This document shows, in pieces, positions 35,600-44,429 of a DNA stretch of 64,000 nucleotides. Each line of letters opens with the position of its first letter. Position 1 is the stretch's first letter. A program made the translations under genes and the position numbers. The stretch lies in the NCBI GenBank assembly GCA_016745215.1, contig CP050890.1:3286001-3350000 (forward strand). The letters run 5' to 3'. The notes beneath the pieces were generated by a model that was not told the origin of the DNA, did not search any database, and was given only the letters and a program-made list of their open reading frames with translations. Source of the DNA: Thiohalocapsa sp. PB-PSB1. Its GTDB lineage: Bacteria > Pseudomonadota > Gammaproteobacteria > Chromatiales > Chromatiaceae.

Positions 35600-36807
35600 C
35601 AATCGTCGCTTTCCAGGATGCGCCGCTTGCCATCCAGGATAAAGCGGATTGCCCGCTCCAGGTCGCGTCGCGCGACGACCTGTTGCTCGCCTTTGCGCAT
35701 GGAAGCATAGGAAGCCGCCAACAACACCGCGTTTTGAATGTCGCCGCCAGCGGCACCGTCAGAAAATCTGGCCAATTCGGCCAGATCCACGTCTGCCGCC
35801 AACGGCAATTGCTCGGGCAGGTGGCATTGCCAGATGGCTTGGCGCTGTTCCGCGGCGGGCAACTTAAAGGCGACATGGGCCAGCATCCGGCGCAGAAAGG
35901 CAGTATCGTAATTGCGTACCAGATTCGACGCAAAGATCACCGCGCCATCGAAATTGTCGAGCTCGATCAAAGTGGTGCTGCGCGCAACGTTGATCCCATT
36001 ATCGGCTGACTGATTGATGCTGGTCAGACGTTTGCCCAGGATCGAATCGGCCTCGTCGAAAAACAACAGGGCATTCTGTTCTGCCGCGCGGGCAAAGGCG
36101 GCCTTGATGTTCTTTGGCGTTTCGCCGACATACTTGGATTCCAGTTCGGCATAGCTGATGACCAGAATCTTGCGGCCGAGCAGATCGGCGATGGCATCCG
36201 CGGCCAGGGTCTTGCCGGTACCAGGCGGACCATAGAAATTCAGCGCGACGCGCCGCCCGGTGCGCGCCACCGAGGCCAGGTTCCAGGTGTCGAACAGCAA
36301 TTCCTGCGACACTAACACATTCACCGCCTCGTGAATGCGCGCCAGCGTGTCACTGTCCAACACCAATTGATCTAGATTCTGACGTGGCTCGCGCGGGCGT
36401 AGCGTCTGCAAGGACAGATCGGACTCAGGCTCGGGCAGGCTCGGTGCCGCGGATGCCCCGCTGGCCGGCTGGCTCAGGTCGTAGATCGCCCCCGCGGGCA
36501 TGTCAAAGCCCTCCGGCTTGGCTCGCGCAGGGTTGAAATCGACGCTGATCTTCGGTCGCTGTAATGGGCTCGGGAACTCGCTGTTCTCAATCAGCCGCTG
36601 CAGCTTGCGCAAAAAGGCATTCGATGCAGCTGGCTCCACCTCCACCGAGGTATCCTGGCGCTGCTCGTGGCAAGCCGGGCAGTACAGGATCGGCGCCCCC
36701 CTGACCTCGAGCAGAGGCGAGCCGATGTTGGATTTGCGCCCGTGGTGCGACAAGATCAGCGCATCGCCGTGCACTGGGCACACCGGACGCTTCTTCAGCA
36801 GGGGCAT
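35599..36807 (-). CDS. AAA+ ATPase with N-terminal zinc-ribbon-like segment
   Basis: A 402-residue protein. The N terminus has paired cysteines (CPVHG at residues 10-14 and CPACH at 43-47) that could bind zinc. A linker to about residue 150 follows. The AAA+ module has Walker A GPPGTGKT at 193-200, Walker B LLFFDEAD near residues 240-247, a sensor region VIFASNLVRNYD and an arginine-finger stretch AFLRRMLAHVAF. It belongs to the classical AAA group that remodels protein complexes. Target and partner are unknown. It sits between metY and a lipocalin gene, all on the minus strand. Confidence 0.85.
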   Translation of the reverse strand: MPLLKKRPVCPVHGDALILSHHGRKSNIGSPLLEVRGAPILYCPACHEQRQDTSVEVEPAASNAFLRKLQRLIENSEFPSPLQRPKISVDFNPARAKPEGFDMPAGAIYDLSQPASGASAAPSLPEPESDLSLQTLRPREPRQNLDQLVLDSDTLARIHEAVNVLVSQELLFDTWNLASVARTGRRVALNFYGPPGTGKTLAADAIADLLGRKILVISYAELESKYVGETPKNIKAAFARAAEQNALLFFDEADSILGKRLTSINQSADNGINVARSTTLIELDNFDGAVIFASNLVRNYDTAFLRRMLAHVAFKLPAAEQRQAIWQCHLPEQLPLAADVDLAELARFSDGAAGGDIQNAVLLAASYASMRKGEQQVVARRDLERAIRFILDGKRRILESDD

Positions 36808-36924
36808 GGGTGTGATTTAACCTCGTTGTTGCGTCGAAACAGTGCTTGCCAAAAAATCCGCCAAAATAAAGCCGCCAAGATAAAGCCATCAGGATACAAG
36901 ATGCCGGAGCAAAGGCTTTCGGCA

Positions 36925-37698
36925 TCAGGTTTCCTGAAGCGTACGGATGAATTCCTTGGCCGGGAAACCTTTATCCGCAAACTCATCCAGCCAGTTTTTA
37001 ATTGCCTGCTCCGGTGGATGGGGTGTGCGGCTCAGTACCCAGCCCCGGCGCCGCGTGGGCTGGCCAACCAGCGCATAGTCGTAGTCGTCACCGAGACCGA
37101 CCACCCAATAATCGTCCCAGAGCACATGTACCCCGTAGAGCGTGCGAAAGCTGATCTCAAAGCGCGAGTTGCTGGTTTGGTCGACCACGCGCGCTAGACC
37201 ATTCGCCTGGCCGATGACTCCATCCTTTCGAGTGCAGCGATTGGTGACGTACATCATGCCATCCTCGCCGAGCAGGTATTCAGCATAGACGTCCTTGACG
37301 CAATGGCGCTGGGTAAAGTAAGGCAAACGCGCGATCTCGTACCACTTACCCATGTAGCGCGGCAAATCCACCCAAGGTACCGTGGTCGGAGCGGTCAAAT
37401 GCACCTTTGGTTTACGCATACGGGTGCTGACCACGACTTTTGCGTCCACACCAGTGTCGCCACGCTCGCCTGGTGGCGCGGTGTAGATCTCCTGTGCCCA
37501 AGCATCCAATCGCCGCGGATTGCGCTGGCCGCGCGGCCGACCGCGGCCGCGTTTGGGCTTCGGTAAGGGCTCGGAACTGTCGATGCTCGCTGATTGATCA
37601 TCGGCTGGCCGTTCATTCACCGATGCATCCCTTGCCAGCCGGTCATCCGCCGCATGGTTACGCGCGGTCAGTTGATCTGGCTTTTCTCGGTTACTCAT
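36925..37698 (-). CDS. Lipocalin-like protein with an AT-hook-type N-terminal tail
   Basis: A 257-residue protein. The C-terminal part (about 108-250) is lipocalin of the bacterial Blc type, with YMGKWYEIARLPYFTQ carrying the G-x-W motif and a final GWVLSRTPHPPEQ segment. Unlike Blc it has no signal peptide or lipobox. Instead the first 65 residues are polar and end in PKRGRGRPRGQRNPRR (48-63), which contains the R-G-R-P core of an AT-hook. This implies a cytoplasmic, possibly DNA-associated protein. The start at 37698 may be earlier or later, but the AT-hook region is in continuous frame with the lipocalin. Confidence 0.75.
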   Translation of the reverse strand: MSNREKPDQLTARNHAADDRLARDASVNERPADDQSASIDSSEPLPKPKRGRGRPRGQRNPRRLDAWAQEIYTAPPGERGDTGVDAKVVVSTRMRKPKVHLTAPTTVPWVDLPRYMGKWYEIARLPYFTQRHCVKDVYAEYLLGEDGMMYVTNRCTRKDGVIGQANGLARVVDQTSNSRFEISFRTLYGVHVLWDDYWVVGLGDDYDYALVGQPTRRRGWVLSRTPHPPEQAIKNWLDEFADKGFPAKEFIRTLQET

Positions 37699-38282
37699 AT
37701 CGGCTGGGGCCGCGTACTTGTGGTTCAGGACATTCCGCCAGCCAGCGCAGGCATATGCCCCTTAGGCCAGAACGGTTTGTAGCCCGTCGTGCGGTCCATG
37801 TGTTATTCATTCGTTAAAGAGACTCATTCAGGTGTAAGAAGCTCGATGAAAAAACGGCAGTTTACCTGCCCGCGATAACGGCATGCCAACCAGAAACGGA
37901 TAAAGGTCAAGGTATAACGGTCAAGTTAACTCGTGCGGCTGTGCGGATGTCCCGCTACCGTTTCTGCTGTTTGTCGTTGTCGTGATCGCTGATCGTGGGC
38001 TATCGATTATGGCCACGATGACGACAACGACGGCAAATGGTCTCGCGACTTCCGCAGCAGAGCACGAGTTTGACAATCTAATACTCGACTCGGCTCCCGG
38101 CTCGACTCCCGGCATGTACTGCAGGTGATTGCGGCTCGGGCATCGCTTGGGCGGGATTGTTGGTTATACTTGAGAACTTTCATACCCCAGGATTCGCGAA
38201 GATGTTGATGATCCCCAGTCGGAAGACAAATCGCACCTCCACCGCATAAACCCGATCAGCCTACGAACAGCCCGAAAAAACC
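37699..38282. other. Long noncoding stretch before the DAHP synthase gene
   Basis: This 580-base gap is relatively AT-rich and repetitive. Short direct repeats of CGACTCCCGGC/CGGCTCCCGGC lie near 38090-38110. I see no gene with a good start and domain. It presumably carries the promoter for the aromatic-synthesis gene at 38283. Confidence 0.35.
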
Positions 38283-39347
38283 ATGCGCCACAATACCGAC
38301 GATCTTCGCATCAGCGAAGTCAAACAGGTCATTTTACCCAGCGAACTGCATCAGGAATTTCCAATCACGGACCTGGCCGCGGCCACCGTTTATCATGCCC
38401 GGCGCGATATCCAGCGCATTCTGCACGCGCAAGACGACCGACTGCTGGTGGTGGTCGGTCCGTGCTCGGTGCACGATACCAAGGCCGCGCTGGAATATGC
38501 CGAGCGTCTGATCGAGGTGCGCGAGGAACTGAAGGACGAACTCATGATCGTGATGCGCGTCTACTTCGAAAAGCCACGTACCACCGTGGGCTGGAAAGGA
38601 TTGATCAATGATCCGAACCTGGACGGCAGTTTTGAAATCAACAAGGGCTTGGGCCTGGCACGTAAGCTACTGTTGGATCTCAATCAGATTGGCATGCCCG
38701 CGGGCACCGAGTTTCTCGACTTGATCACCCCGCAATATATTGCCGATCTGGTCAGCTGGGGCGCGATCGGTGCGCGTACCACCGAAAGCCAGGGCCACCG
38801 CGAGCTCGCTTCCGGACTCTCATCGCCGGTAGGCTTCAAGAATGCTACCGACGGCGGCGTCAAGGTTGCCATCGATGCCGTGCATGCATCGGCCAACTCG
38901 CATGTATTTCTGTCTCTGACAAAAAACGGCCAGTCGGCTATTTTCAGAACCAGCGGCAATGCCGACACGCACATCATCCTGCGCGGAGGAGACCGCCCGA
39001 ACTACGACACCGAGAGTGTCAACATTACCGCCGAGGTAATCGAAAAGAACGGCCTGATTCCAAAAATCATGATCGACTTCAGTCATGCCAACAGCCGTAA
39101 GCAATATGCCAAGCAGATACGCGTGTGCGAGGATGTTGCTGGCCAAATCGCACGCGGGGACCGGCGCATCATCGGTGCGATGATCGAAAGCCATCTGGTC
39201 GCTGGGCGGCAGGATCTGAACGGTCCTGGTGAACTAGTATATGGCATGAGTATTACTGACGCCTGCGTGGGCTGGGAGGATACCGTGCCGATGCTTCGAG
39301 AATTGGCCAATGCCGCAACGTTGCGCCGTGCGCGACAGCCGCGCTGA
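38283..39347 (+). CDS. 3-deoxy-7-phosphoheptulonate (DAHP) synthase, class I
   Basis: A 354-residue enzyme catalysing phosphoenolpyruvate plus erythrose-4-phosphate to DAHP, the first step of the shikimate pathway. Class I AroG/AroF/AroH signatures are clear: VVVGPCSVHD near residue 60, VYFEKPRTTVGWKGLINDP, GARTTESQGHRELASGLSSPVGFKN split across the centre, and IMIDFSHANS. The metal-binding Cys is in GPCS. The isozyme type (feedback by Phe, Tyr or Trp) cannot be told here. It is flanked by a Sel1 gene on the opposite strand. Confidence 0.95.
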   Translation: MRHNTDDLRISEVKQVILPSELHQEFPITDLAAATVYHARRDIQRILHAQDDRLLVVVGPCSVHDTKAALEYAERLIEVREELKDELMIVMRVYFEKPRTTVGWKGLINDPNLDGSFEINKGLGLARKLLLDLNQIGMPAGTEFLDLITPQYIADLVSWGAIGARTTESQGHRELASGLSSPVGFKNATDGGVKVAIDAVHASANSHVFLSLTKNGQSAIFRTSGNADTHIILRGGDRPNYDTESVNITAEVIEKNGLIPKIMIDFSHANSRKQYAKQIRVCEDVAGQIARGDRRIIGAMIESHLVAGRQDLNGPGELVYGMSITDACVGWEDTVPMLRELANAATLRRARQPR

Positions 39348-39434
39348 GAATAAGCCACCCCACACACCCCGATCGAGTTCGGGTCGAACCGCAACCGGAT
39401 AGCCGTCTGGCGCGAAAGCTTCCGATCGTAACGG

Positions 39435-39878
39435 CTATTTATCGTCAAAGCCGGCCAAACGATACCATTTGCGCGCCTCGTCCATGTCCTTCTCGACCCC
39501 GCGGCCTTCCTCGTACATCATCGCTAGCGTCGTCTGCGATCCCGCTAGGCCCTGCTCTGCGGCTTTTTTGAACCACTCCACCGCGCGCTTTGGGTCTTTA
39601 TCGATACATTCGCCCTGCATGAACATAAATCCAAGGCCATGTTGGGCGATGCCAAGGCCGCTCTCGGCCGCGGCGCGCATGTACTTGTAGGCCAACAGAG
39701 GATTCTCCAGCATCCCGAGTCCATTTTGCGCCATGATCGCCACGCGATACTGAGCCTGCGGGTCTCCGGCTTCTGCAAGCGGCGACAGGAGTCCGGCGGC
39801 GCGGGTAAACTGCTTGGCCTCGAATGCGGCGATGCCGCTGCTCAATTCCATATCCCGATCTGTGATTTGCTCGCTCAT
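39435..39878 (-). CDS. Sel1-repeat protein
   Basis: A 147-residue soluble protein made of tandem Sel1-like repeats, as in AQYRVAIMAQNGLGMLENP, AQHGLGFMFMQGECIDKDPKRAVEWFKKAAEQG and SQTTLAMMYEEGRGVEKDMDEARKWYRLAG, each about 36 residues with the Ala-Leu-Gly-Tyr pattern. Such repeats form helical scaffolds for protein interaction. No signal peptide is present, so it is likely cytoplasmic. It faces the DAHP synthase gene tail to tail. Confidence 0.85.
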   Translation of the reverse strand: MSEQITDRDMELSSGIAAFEAKQFTRAAGLLSPLAEAGDPQAQYRVAIMAQNGLGMLENPLLAYKYMRAAAESGLGIAQHGLGFMFMQGECIDKDPKRAVEWFKKAAEQGLAGSQTTLAMMYEEGRGVEKDMDEARKWYRLAGFDDK

Positions 39879-40047
39879 CGTATTGACTCCGCCCGTCTAT
39901 TGTACAAGGTTTATCATGATCGCCATTTCCGGCTCCAGTCACCGGAAGTGAGGATGACCAGAGCGAATTCACATATTTTGGTCTCTATCTCTCTGTTCCG
40001 CTGCGTGACCGTAAAAGGTAAAGTCCCGTGCCGCAAAGGACAGACCG

Positions 40048-40701
40048 ATGAACAAACACAAACGCACCGAAATCTTTGCCCGCCTGCAGGCGGCCAACCC
40101 CAACCCGACCACCGAGCTGGTCTACAGCACACCGTTCGAACTGCTACTAGCCGTTATCCTGTCCGCTCAGGCCACGGATAAAGGAGTCAACAAAGCCACC
40201 GCCCGGCTGTTCGCGGTGGCCAACACACCACAAGCGATTCTGGAGCTGGGCGAACAGGGGCTGAAGCAACAGATTCGCAGCATTGGGTTATTCAACAGCA
40301 AGGCCTGCAACATCATCGCCACCTGCCGACTGCTGGTCGAGCAACATAATGGCGAGGTTCCGCGGCAACGCAACGCCCTCGAGGCATTGCCTGGGGTCGG
40401 CCGCAAAACCGCCAACGTGGTACTGAACACCGCCTTTGGCGAGCCGACCATGGCGGTGGATACACATATCTTTCGGGTTGCCAACCGCACCCGCATTGCC
40501 CGCGGCAAGACACCATTGGCGGTGGAGCAAGCGCTGCTGCGGCAGATTCCGAGGCAGTTTCTGCAACATGCTCACCATTGGCTGATCCTGCACGGGCGCT
40601 ACATCTGCACCGCGCGCAAACCGCGTTGCCCCATATGCCCGATCGCAGATCTGTGCGAATTCGACCAGAAGACGCCGGGCCAGGAATCGGGCCGGGATTA
40701 G
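40048..40701 (+). CDS. nth: Endonuclease III, DNA glycosylase/AP lyase
   Basis: A 217-residue base-excision repair enzyme for oxidised pyrimidines. The helix-hairpin-helix LPGVGRKTANVVLN contains the catalytic Lys120, and Asp138 lies in MAVDTHIFR; both match E. coli numbering. The iron-sulfur cluster ligands have spacing C-x6-C-x2-C-x5-C in CTARKPRCPICPIADLC. The protein is full length. ATG 40048 is preceded by a GGAC-type weak ribosome site. Neighbours show no repair operon. Confidence 0.95.
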   Translation: MNKHKRTEIFARLQAANPNPTTELVYSTPFELLLAVILSAQATDKGVNKATARLFAVANTPQAILELGEQGLKQQIRSIGLFNSKACNIIATCRLLVEQHNGEVPRQRNALEALPGVGRKTANVVLNTAFGEPTMAVDTHIFRVANRTRIARGKTPLAVEQALLRQIPRQFLQHAHHWLILHGRYICTARKPRCPICPIADLCEFDQKTPGQESGRD

Positions 40702-40832
40702 TGTACAAATATCACCGACTTCCTGCTGGCGAGACGCAAAGCAAACCCATACAATCGCGCGTGGGCCAAGGCTTTGACCTTGGTACAGATTAGGTTACAT
40801 GCCGCCAATACCTTCTGGGAGTCAAGCTCGAC

Positions 40833-41621
40833 ATGCACAGCAAAGAAAACGATCGATTCGAAGAGTTACAGTCAACCGTGGCGCAGCTTGGCAATGCCCT
40901 GCTCCTCAGTGAGCAGCGTACAGCGCGCCTGGAGCGGATTATCCGCTGGACAACGCTGAGCACCGCCTTGGTGCTCGGCCTGGCGGTATTGGTTGCAGTA
41001 CAGCCGCTAGGTTTCGCAATCGCGCAACAGCAGGCTGCTGCACCGTCAAAGTCGGTGGAACAGGCCGTCGATCGCCTCACCGATACCCTGACCGGGCAAG
41101 CCAGCGCGATTGGCATGATGGGCCAAATGATGGGCGAGATGATGAGAGTGGGCGTCATGAGCGCGATGGACGAGGCACGGCGATTCCCGGCCTCGCTGAC
41201 CGAAGCCGATTGTGAGCCCGGGGCGCCGTTGGATAAGAACATCAAGGAATTACGAATCAAATACCAGCTCGGGTTCTATACCAGATGCTATTTCTTGACG
41301 CGGCAGATCAGCCGGCCGACACAGCAGGATTATCAAGCGGCCGTGATGGCGGCCGCTGGCGGCACAGCAGTGGACATGGGTGTGCTGATGGCGCGACTGC
41401 GTGACGACTCGGACATGATCCGTCGCTTTATTGTCAACTATACTGAAAGTTCGGAGGACGCGCTGGCCGCAATCAAAGGCGAACTCCATGACCTGAATCA
41501 GGTCATGATATCGGTCCCGATCATGGCGCAGCACATGGGCGTGATGACGGCGGACATGAACTCGATGACCCACAGCATGGGCTCTACCATGGGCCGCATG
41601 GGCAACTGGATGCCCTGGTAG
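40833..41621 (+). CDS. Membrane-anchored Met-rich protein of unknown function
   Basis: A 262-residue protein with a cytoplasmic coiled coil at residues 5-35, one membrane helix at about 40-64 and a larger extracytoplasmic domain rich in methionine, notably MMGQMMGEMMRVGVM near 100 and a Met/His-rich terminal region (MAQHMGVMTADMNSMTHSMGSTMGRMGNWMPW). Two cysteines (EADCEPG and YTRCYF) may form a disulfide. Met- and His-rich segments can bind copper, but that is speculative. No family is recognised. It starts at ATG 40833 after a weak GGGAG site. Confidence 0.6.
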   Translation: MHSKENDRFEELQSTVAQLGNALLLSEQRTARLERIIRWTTLSTALVLGLAVLVAVQPLGFAIAQQQAAAPSKSVEQAVDRLTDTLTGQASAIGMMGQMMGEMMRVGVMSAMDEARRFPASLTEADCEPGAPLDKNIKELRIKYQLGFYTRCYFLTRQISRPTQQDYQAAVMAAAGGTAVDMGVLMARLRDDSDMIRRFIVNYTESSEDALAAIKGELHDLNQVMISVPIMAQHMGVMTADMNSMTHSMGSTMGRMGNWMPW

Positions 41622-41747
41622 GGTCTCATCGCCGGCGCGAGCAGAGCAGACCCTGTACGTGTCGACTCGAAAGCCAAGGCTGTCGAGAAATTTCGAATCC
41701 GTGGCAGCTTGGATTCCAGCGACCACGAACCGCACTTACTGTGCTTC

Positions 41748-41898
41748 GGCGATTTCTGTCGAGAAACCTGCCGCCTGGCTTGTCTCCTCGTCCAGCACCG
41801 ACGTTGCGGCAATCCGCCCATAGAGCGACTGTGGGCAGATTGCCGCTTCGCGAACGAGAATCCGGCGCCAGTCGGTCTGTTTCTCTGCGGTAATCGCC
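41748..41898 (+). repeat. Palindromic element, copy 5
   Basis: It starts GGCGATTTCTGTCGAGAAAC, has the core hairpin GCGGCAATCCGCCCAT...GGGCAGATTGCCGC, then GAACGAGAATCCGGCGCCAG, and ends GTTTCTCTGCGGTAATCGCC. It has both arms and the same orientation as copy 1. Confidence 0.7.
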
Positions 41899-41932
41899 CT
41901 ATGCAAACCACACTTTCGAGATTTAGCGAACG

Positions 41933-42367
41933 ATGAAATCAAAGCCAAGCGTTCTGCTCGCCGCCGCCATTCTGAGCGCGATCCTGCTGGTCGGCTGCCA
42001 GAGCAGTCAGCGACCGACCCTAAGTGCGCCAGAGGCATATGAACAATTCCAAGCCGACGCGCTTACCCTGGTCGACATCCGCACCCCCAAAGAGTGGCGT
42101 CAGACCGGCGTCGCCGAAGGCGCGCTGCGGATCGATATGACCAGCGCGACTTTCCTGAACGATCTGCTGTCCGCCGTCGATGGCGACAAGAACGCGCCCA
42201 TCGCCATCATTTGCCGCACCGGCAACCGCGCAACCTTCATTCAGCGCGCGCTGATGGAGCGCGGCTTCACCAATGTGTTGAATATCAAGGAGGGTATGAC
42301 AGGCAGTTCCGCGGGACCCGGCTGGCTGCGTCGAGGCCTACCGATCGAGGCTTGCAAGACCTGTTGA
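41933..42367 (+). CDS. Rhodanese-domain lipoprotein
   Basis: A 144-residue predicted lipoprotein. The signal peptide ends in the lipobox LLVGC with Cys22. The mature part is a single rhodanese domain with DIRTPKEW near 48-55 and the active-site loop CRTGNRA with Cys94 as the persulfide-forming residue. It may transfer sulfur or bind anions at the envelope; no partner gene is adjacent. Position just after palindromic element copy 5, which leaves only 34 bases for a leader, may mean that the element influences its expression. Confidence 0.85.
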   Translation: MKSKPSVLLAAAILSAILLVGCQSSQRPTLSAPEAYEQFQADALTLVDIRTPKEWRQTGVAEGALRIDMTSATFLNDLLSAVDGDKNAPIAIICRTGNRATFIQRALMERGFTNVLNIKEGMTGSSAGPGWLRRGLPIEACKTC

Positions 42368-42907
42368 ATCCGGCTCAATCCCTGCATGTCGGTGATTTCC
42401 CTCCTGGCGGGCGGGCTTCTCAGATGGCCGCATGGCTTGACAACAGAATCTAAATCGGGCGAGGCGCAAATCCTAACCTTAAGGAGGCTACGCAGGCACT
42501 CATGCCTGGTGTGTGGGATGCCCTATCCGAACAAGGTATAAGGATGTATTGCTGATCGAAATTGGTATCGCAGTCGAGACAGGCTGGCCAATTCCCAGCC
42601 AACCTGAAACATGATGCTATTAACTCAGCTACTTAGCCTGATCGTTACCGGGCTTATGCACAGGGGATTCACAGCGAGTGGGGATAAAGCCCATGTCCAT
42701 TCGTGAATCCCATTTCGCAAATGCAACGAGTCGAATGCAATGCGTCAGCAGAGATGGCCAATTTCTGACCAATGTGACAGCTTACCTCGCCCATTCAGTC
42801 GCTTGGCCCAAGTACACACAGGTTTATCCACAGGTGGCACACAACGGATGTGCATTATTTCCGACAATGAAATGCTTGCTGCATCGCCAGGGCCATCACT
42901 GTGACCA
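42368..42907. other. 540-base stretch without a supported gene
   Basis: No gene with a ribosome site and known domain is visible. Short frames on both strands have no recognisable content. The bases near 42440-42560 are mixed in composition and carry no obvious repeat family. Confidence 0.35.
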
Positions 42908-43786
42908 TCATTCTTGCACTTCCACCCAGCGCCTGAGTTTACTGAGCCGCTTTTCGCCAATGCCTCGCACCCGCAATAATTCGTCCACACTGCGATAGGA
43001 GCGATTTTCGACAATGGCATTGGCGTAGACCTCGCCGATTCCTGGAATGCGCATGAGCTCGTCTCTGGCCGCCGTGTTGATATCAAGCGCTTGTTCCGGT
43101 GGTGCTTGTACTTGATCTGTGGCCAGTGCGGCCTCGGCTTTCTCTTTGCGGACCTCGGAGCGTTGTTCCGACAGGACTTCCCAGTCGGTGTTGGCCCAGA
43201 TGCCGCGGCGCTGGCTGGCGGCGACCAACTCGATATCCTTTAGGGCCTCGCGGTAGTCGTCGCGGCTTTGGCCATCTGGAGAGCCGCGGTAGACACCAAA
43301 CGCGCGCGCAAGTCCTAGCTGGACCAGGGTTGTTGCCAGATCCTGGCCGTCTGCGGTGGTCACAAAGGCATAAATCCTTTGATACTTGCCGTCGCCTCCG
43401 CCATCGGCAAAGGCGGTATGCACCTTAAAGGGTTCCGCGAGCAGTCTGTTGACTGCATCTGCACCGGCCTTGCCCATGGACTTGGCAAACGCGATGGACG
43501 TGGCCGACGAGCCCCCGTATTTGGAGATCCCGAAATAGCGGCGCTGGTCCCATAAGCGCCTGGCGTCGGTTCGATCCGTGACATGCCATTCCAGGCAATC
43601 AGCGCCATACAGCCTAAGTGTGTGTTGGGTACCATCCGGAAACTCGACTAAAAAACTGTCACCGTCGGCCCAGTCGGTCGGCACATGGCGGACCTGCTCG
43701 AAGGTTTGCAGATCGGCGCTGAAGCAGGGAATGACAAACAGCAGTAAAAGGCAAAATGTCGCGTGTCGTGCTGGGTAAGGCATCAT
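42908..43786 (-). CDS. Thermonuclease-like nuclease with C-terminal helix-hairpin-helix
   Basis: A 292-residue exported protein. I chose the ATG at 43786, which gives a signal peptide (about residues 8-24, ending CFSADLQ); the longer upstream frame lacks one. Residues 30-200 resemble staphylococcal-nuclease-like proteins (DGDSFLVEFPDGTQHTLRLYGADCLEW with catalytic acidic residues, then LARAFGVYRG). The C terminus (about 220-292) is a ComEA-type HhH module with ALDINTAARDELMRIPGIGEVYANAIVENR and RVRGIGEKRLSKL. The pairing of a secreted nuclease with a DNA-binding HhH domain suggests extracellular DNA processing. Confidence 0.8.
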   Translation of the reverse strand: MMPYPARHATFCLLLLFVIPCFSADLQTFEQVRHVPTDWADGDSFLVEFPDGTQHTLRLYGADCLEWHVTDRTDARRLWDQRRYFGISKYGGSSATSIAFAKSMGKAGADAVNRLLAEPFKVHTAFADGGGDGKYQRIYAFVTTADGQDLATTLVQLGLARAFGVYRGSPDGQSRDDYREALKDIELVAASQRRGIWANTDWEVLSEQRSEVRKEKAEAALATDQVQAPPEQALDINTAARDELMRIPGIGEVYANAIVENRSYRSVDELLRVRGIGEKRLSKLRRWVEVQE

Positions 43787-44429
43787 GAACCCCCAATTAT
43801 TCGCCAGCGCCAGAGGTTTTCGGGCAAGCCTCAGTGGCGGCGGGCAGAGGCTACACGAACAGCCAACCCCTGGAAATCTCCTCATTTGGTTTGTCCCTGG
43901 TAAGAATCCAGTTCGACCTGGGGCTCGCACATGTTGCCGTCCTTGGGCGTCACCCACGGGGGTGAGGTATGGCCCACGAGCTTGGCATAGCATAGGAGCC
44001 GATGGCGCCGCAAAAAAAGGGGACAAGTTCTGAGTTATCCCCACAAACCGGCCCTAGTATTCGGACGATTTTCCCGTGGTCGATCCTAGTCGAGTAGCCG
44101 GCGCGTCGCCCGCAAGCGGGCTCCTACAAGCCGACGGGGATGGCCGACGTAGGAGCCCGCTTGCGGGCGAATAGGCCGACCACGCCGGCACGTCCGCAAG
44201 GTACAGGGCCTTGCCGACAGGGTAGTATAAGGCGTTGTTACAGCAGCGGATGATCTGGGAATACCTCAGGGATAGATTCGAATAAAACTTGGATGGGTTC
44301 TGCCTTCAAATCAAGGTAAGTTCATTCTGGTTGAATAGCTGAACATTTTGCGCAGGCAGCACCCTGCCAGCAATAGCCTTTTGTTAACCGATCGATGCCG
44401 CGCTGACGGTCTGCAATGAGCCTATCCCT
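43787..44429. other. Noncoding stretch containing a REP-type palindrome
   Basis: About 640 bases between the nuclease gene and the permease gene. Apart from the REP palindrome at 44106-44170, I see no gene or clear promoter box. Confidence 0.4.
44106..44170. repeat. REP-type palindrome pair
   Basis: TCGCCCGCAAGCGGGCTCCT... at 44106-44127 is the exact reverse complement of GTAGGAGCCCGCTTGCGGGC... at 44149-44170, with 21 bases between. The right copy begins with GTAG followed by a short hairpin GCCCGCTTGCGGGC, which is the architecture of REP sequences mobilised by RAYT transposases; here two units face each other. Confidence 0.75.

Noticed and set aside
37921..38115. Possible 64-residue minus-strand gene
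   Set aside because: Low-complexity Ser/Val/Thr composition, no ribosome site, unrelated to neighbours.
43787..44044. Upstream extension of the nuclease gene
   Set aside because: The frame is open but begins with a Cys/Pro-rich stretch without export signal; the ATG at 43786 gives a normal signal peptide.
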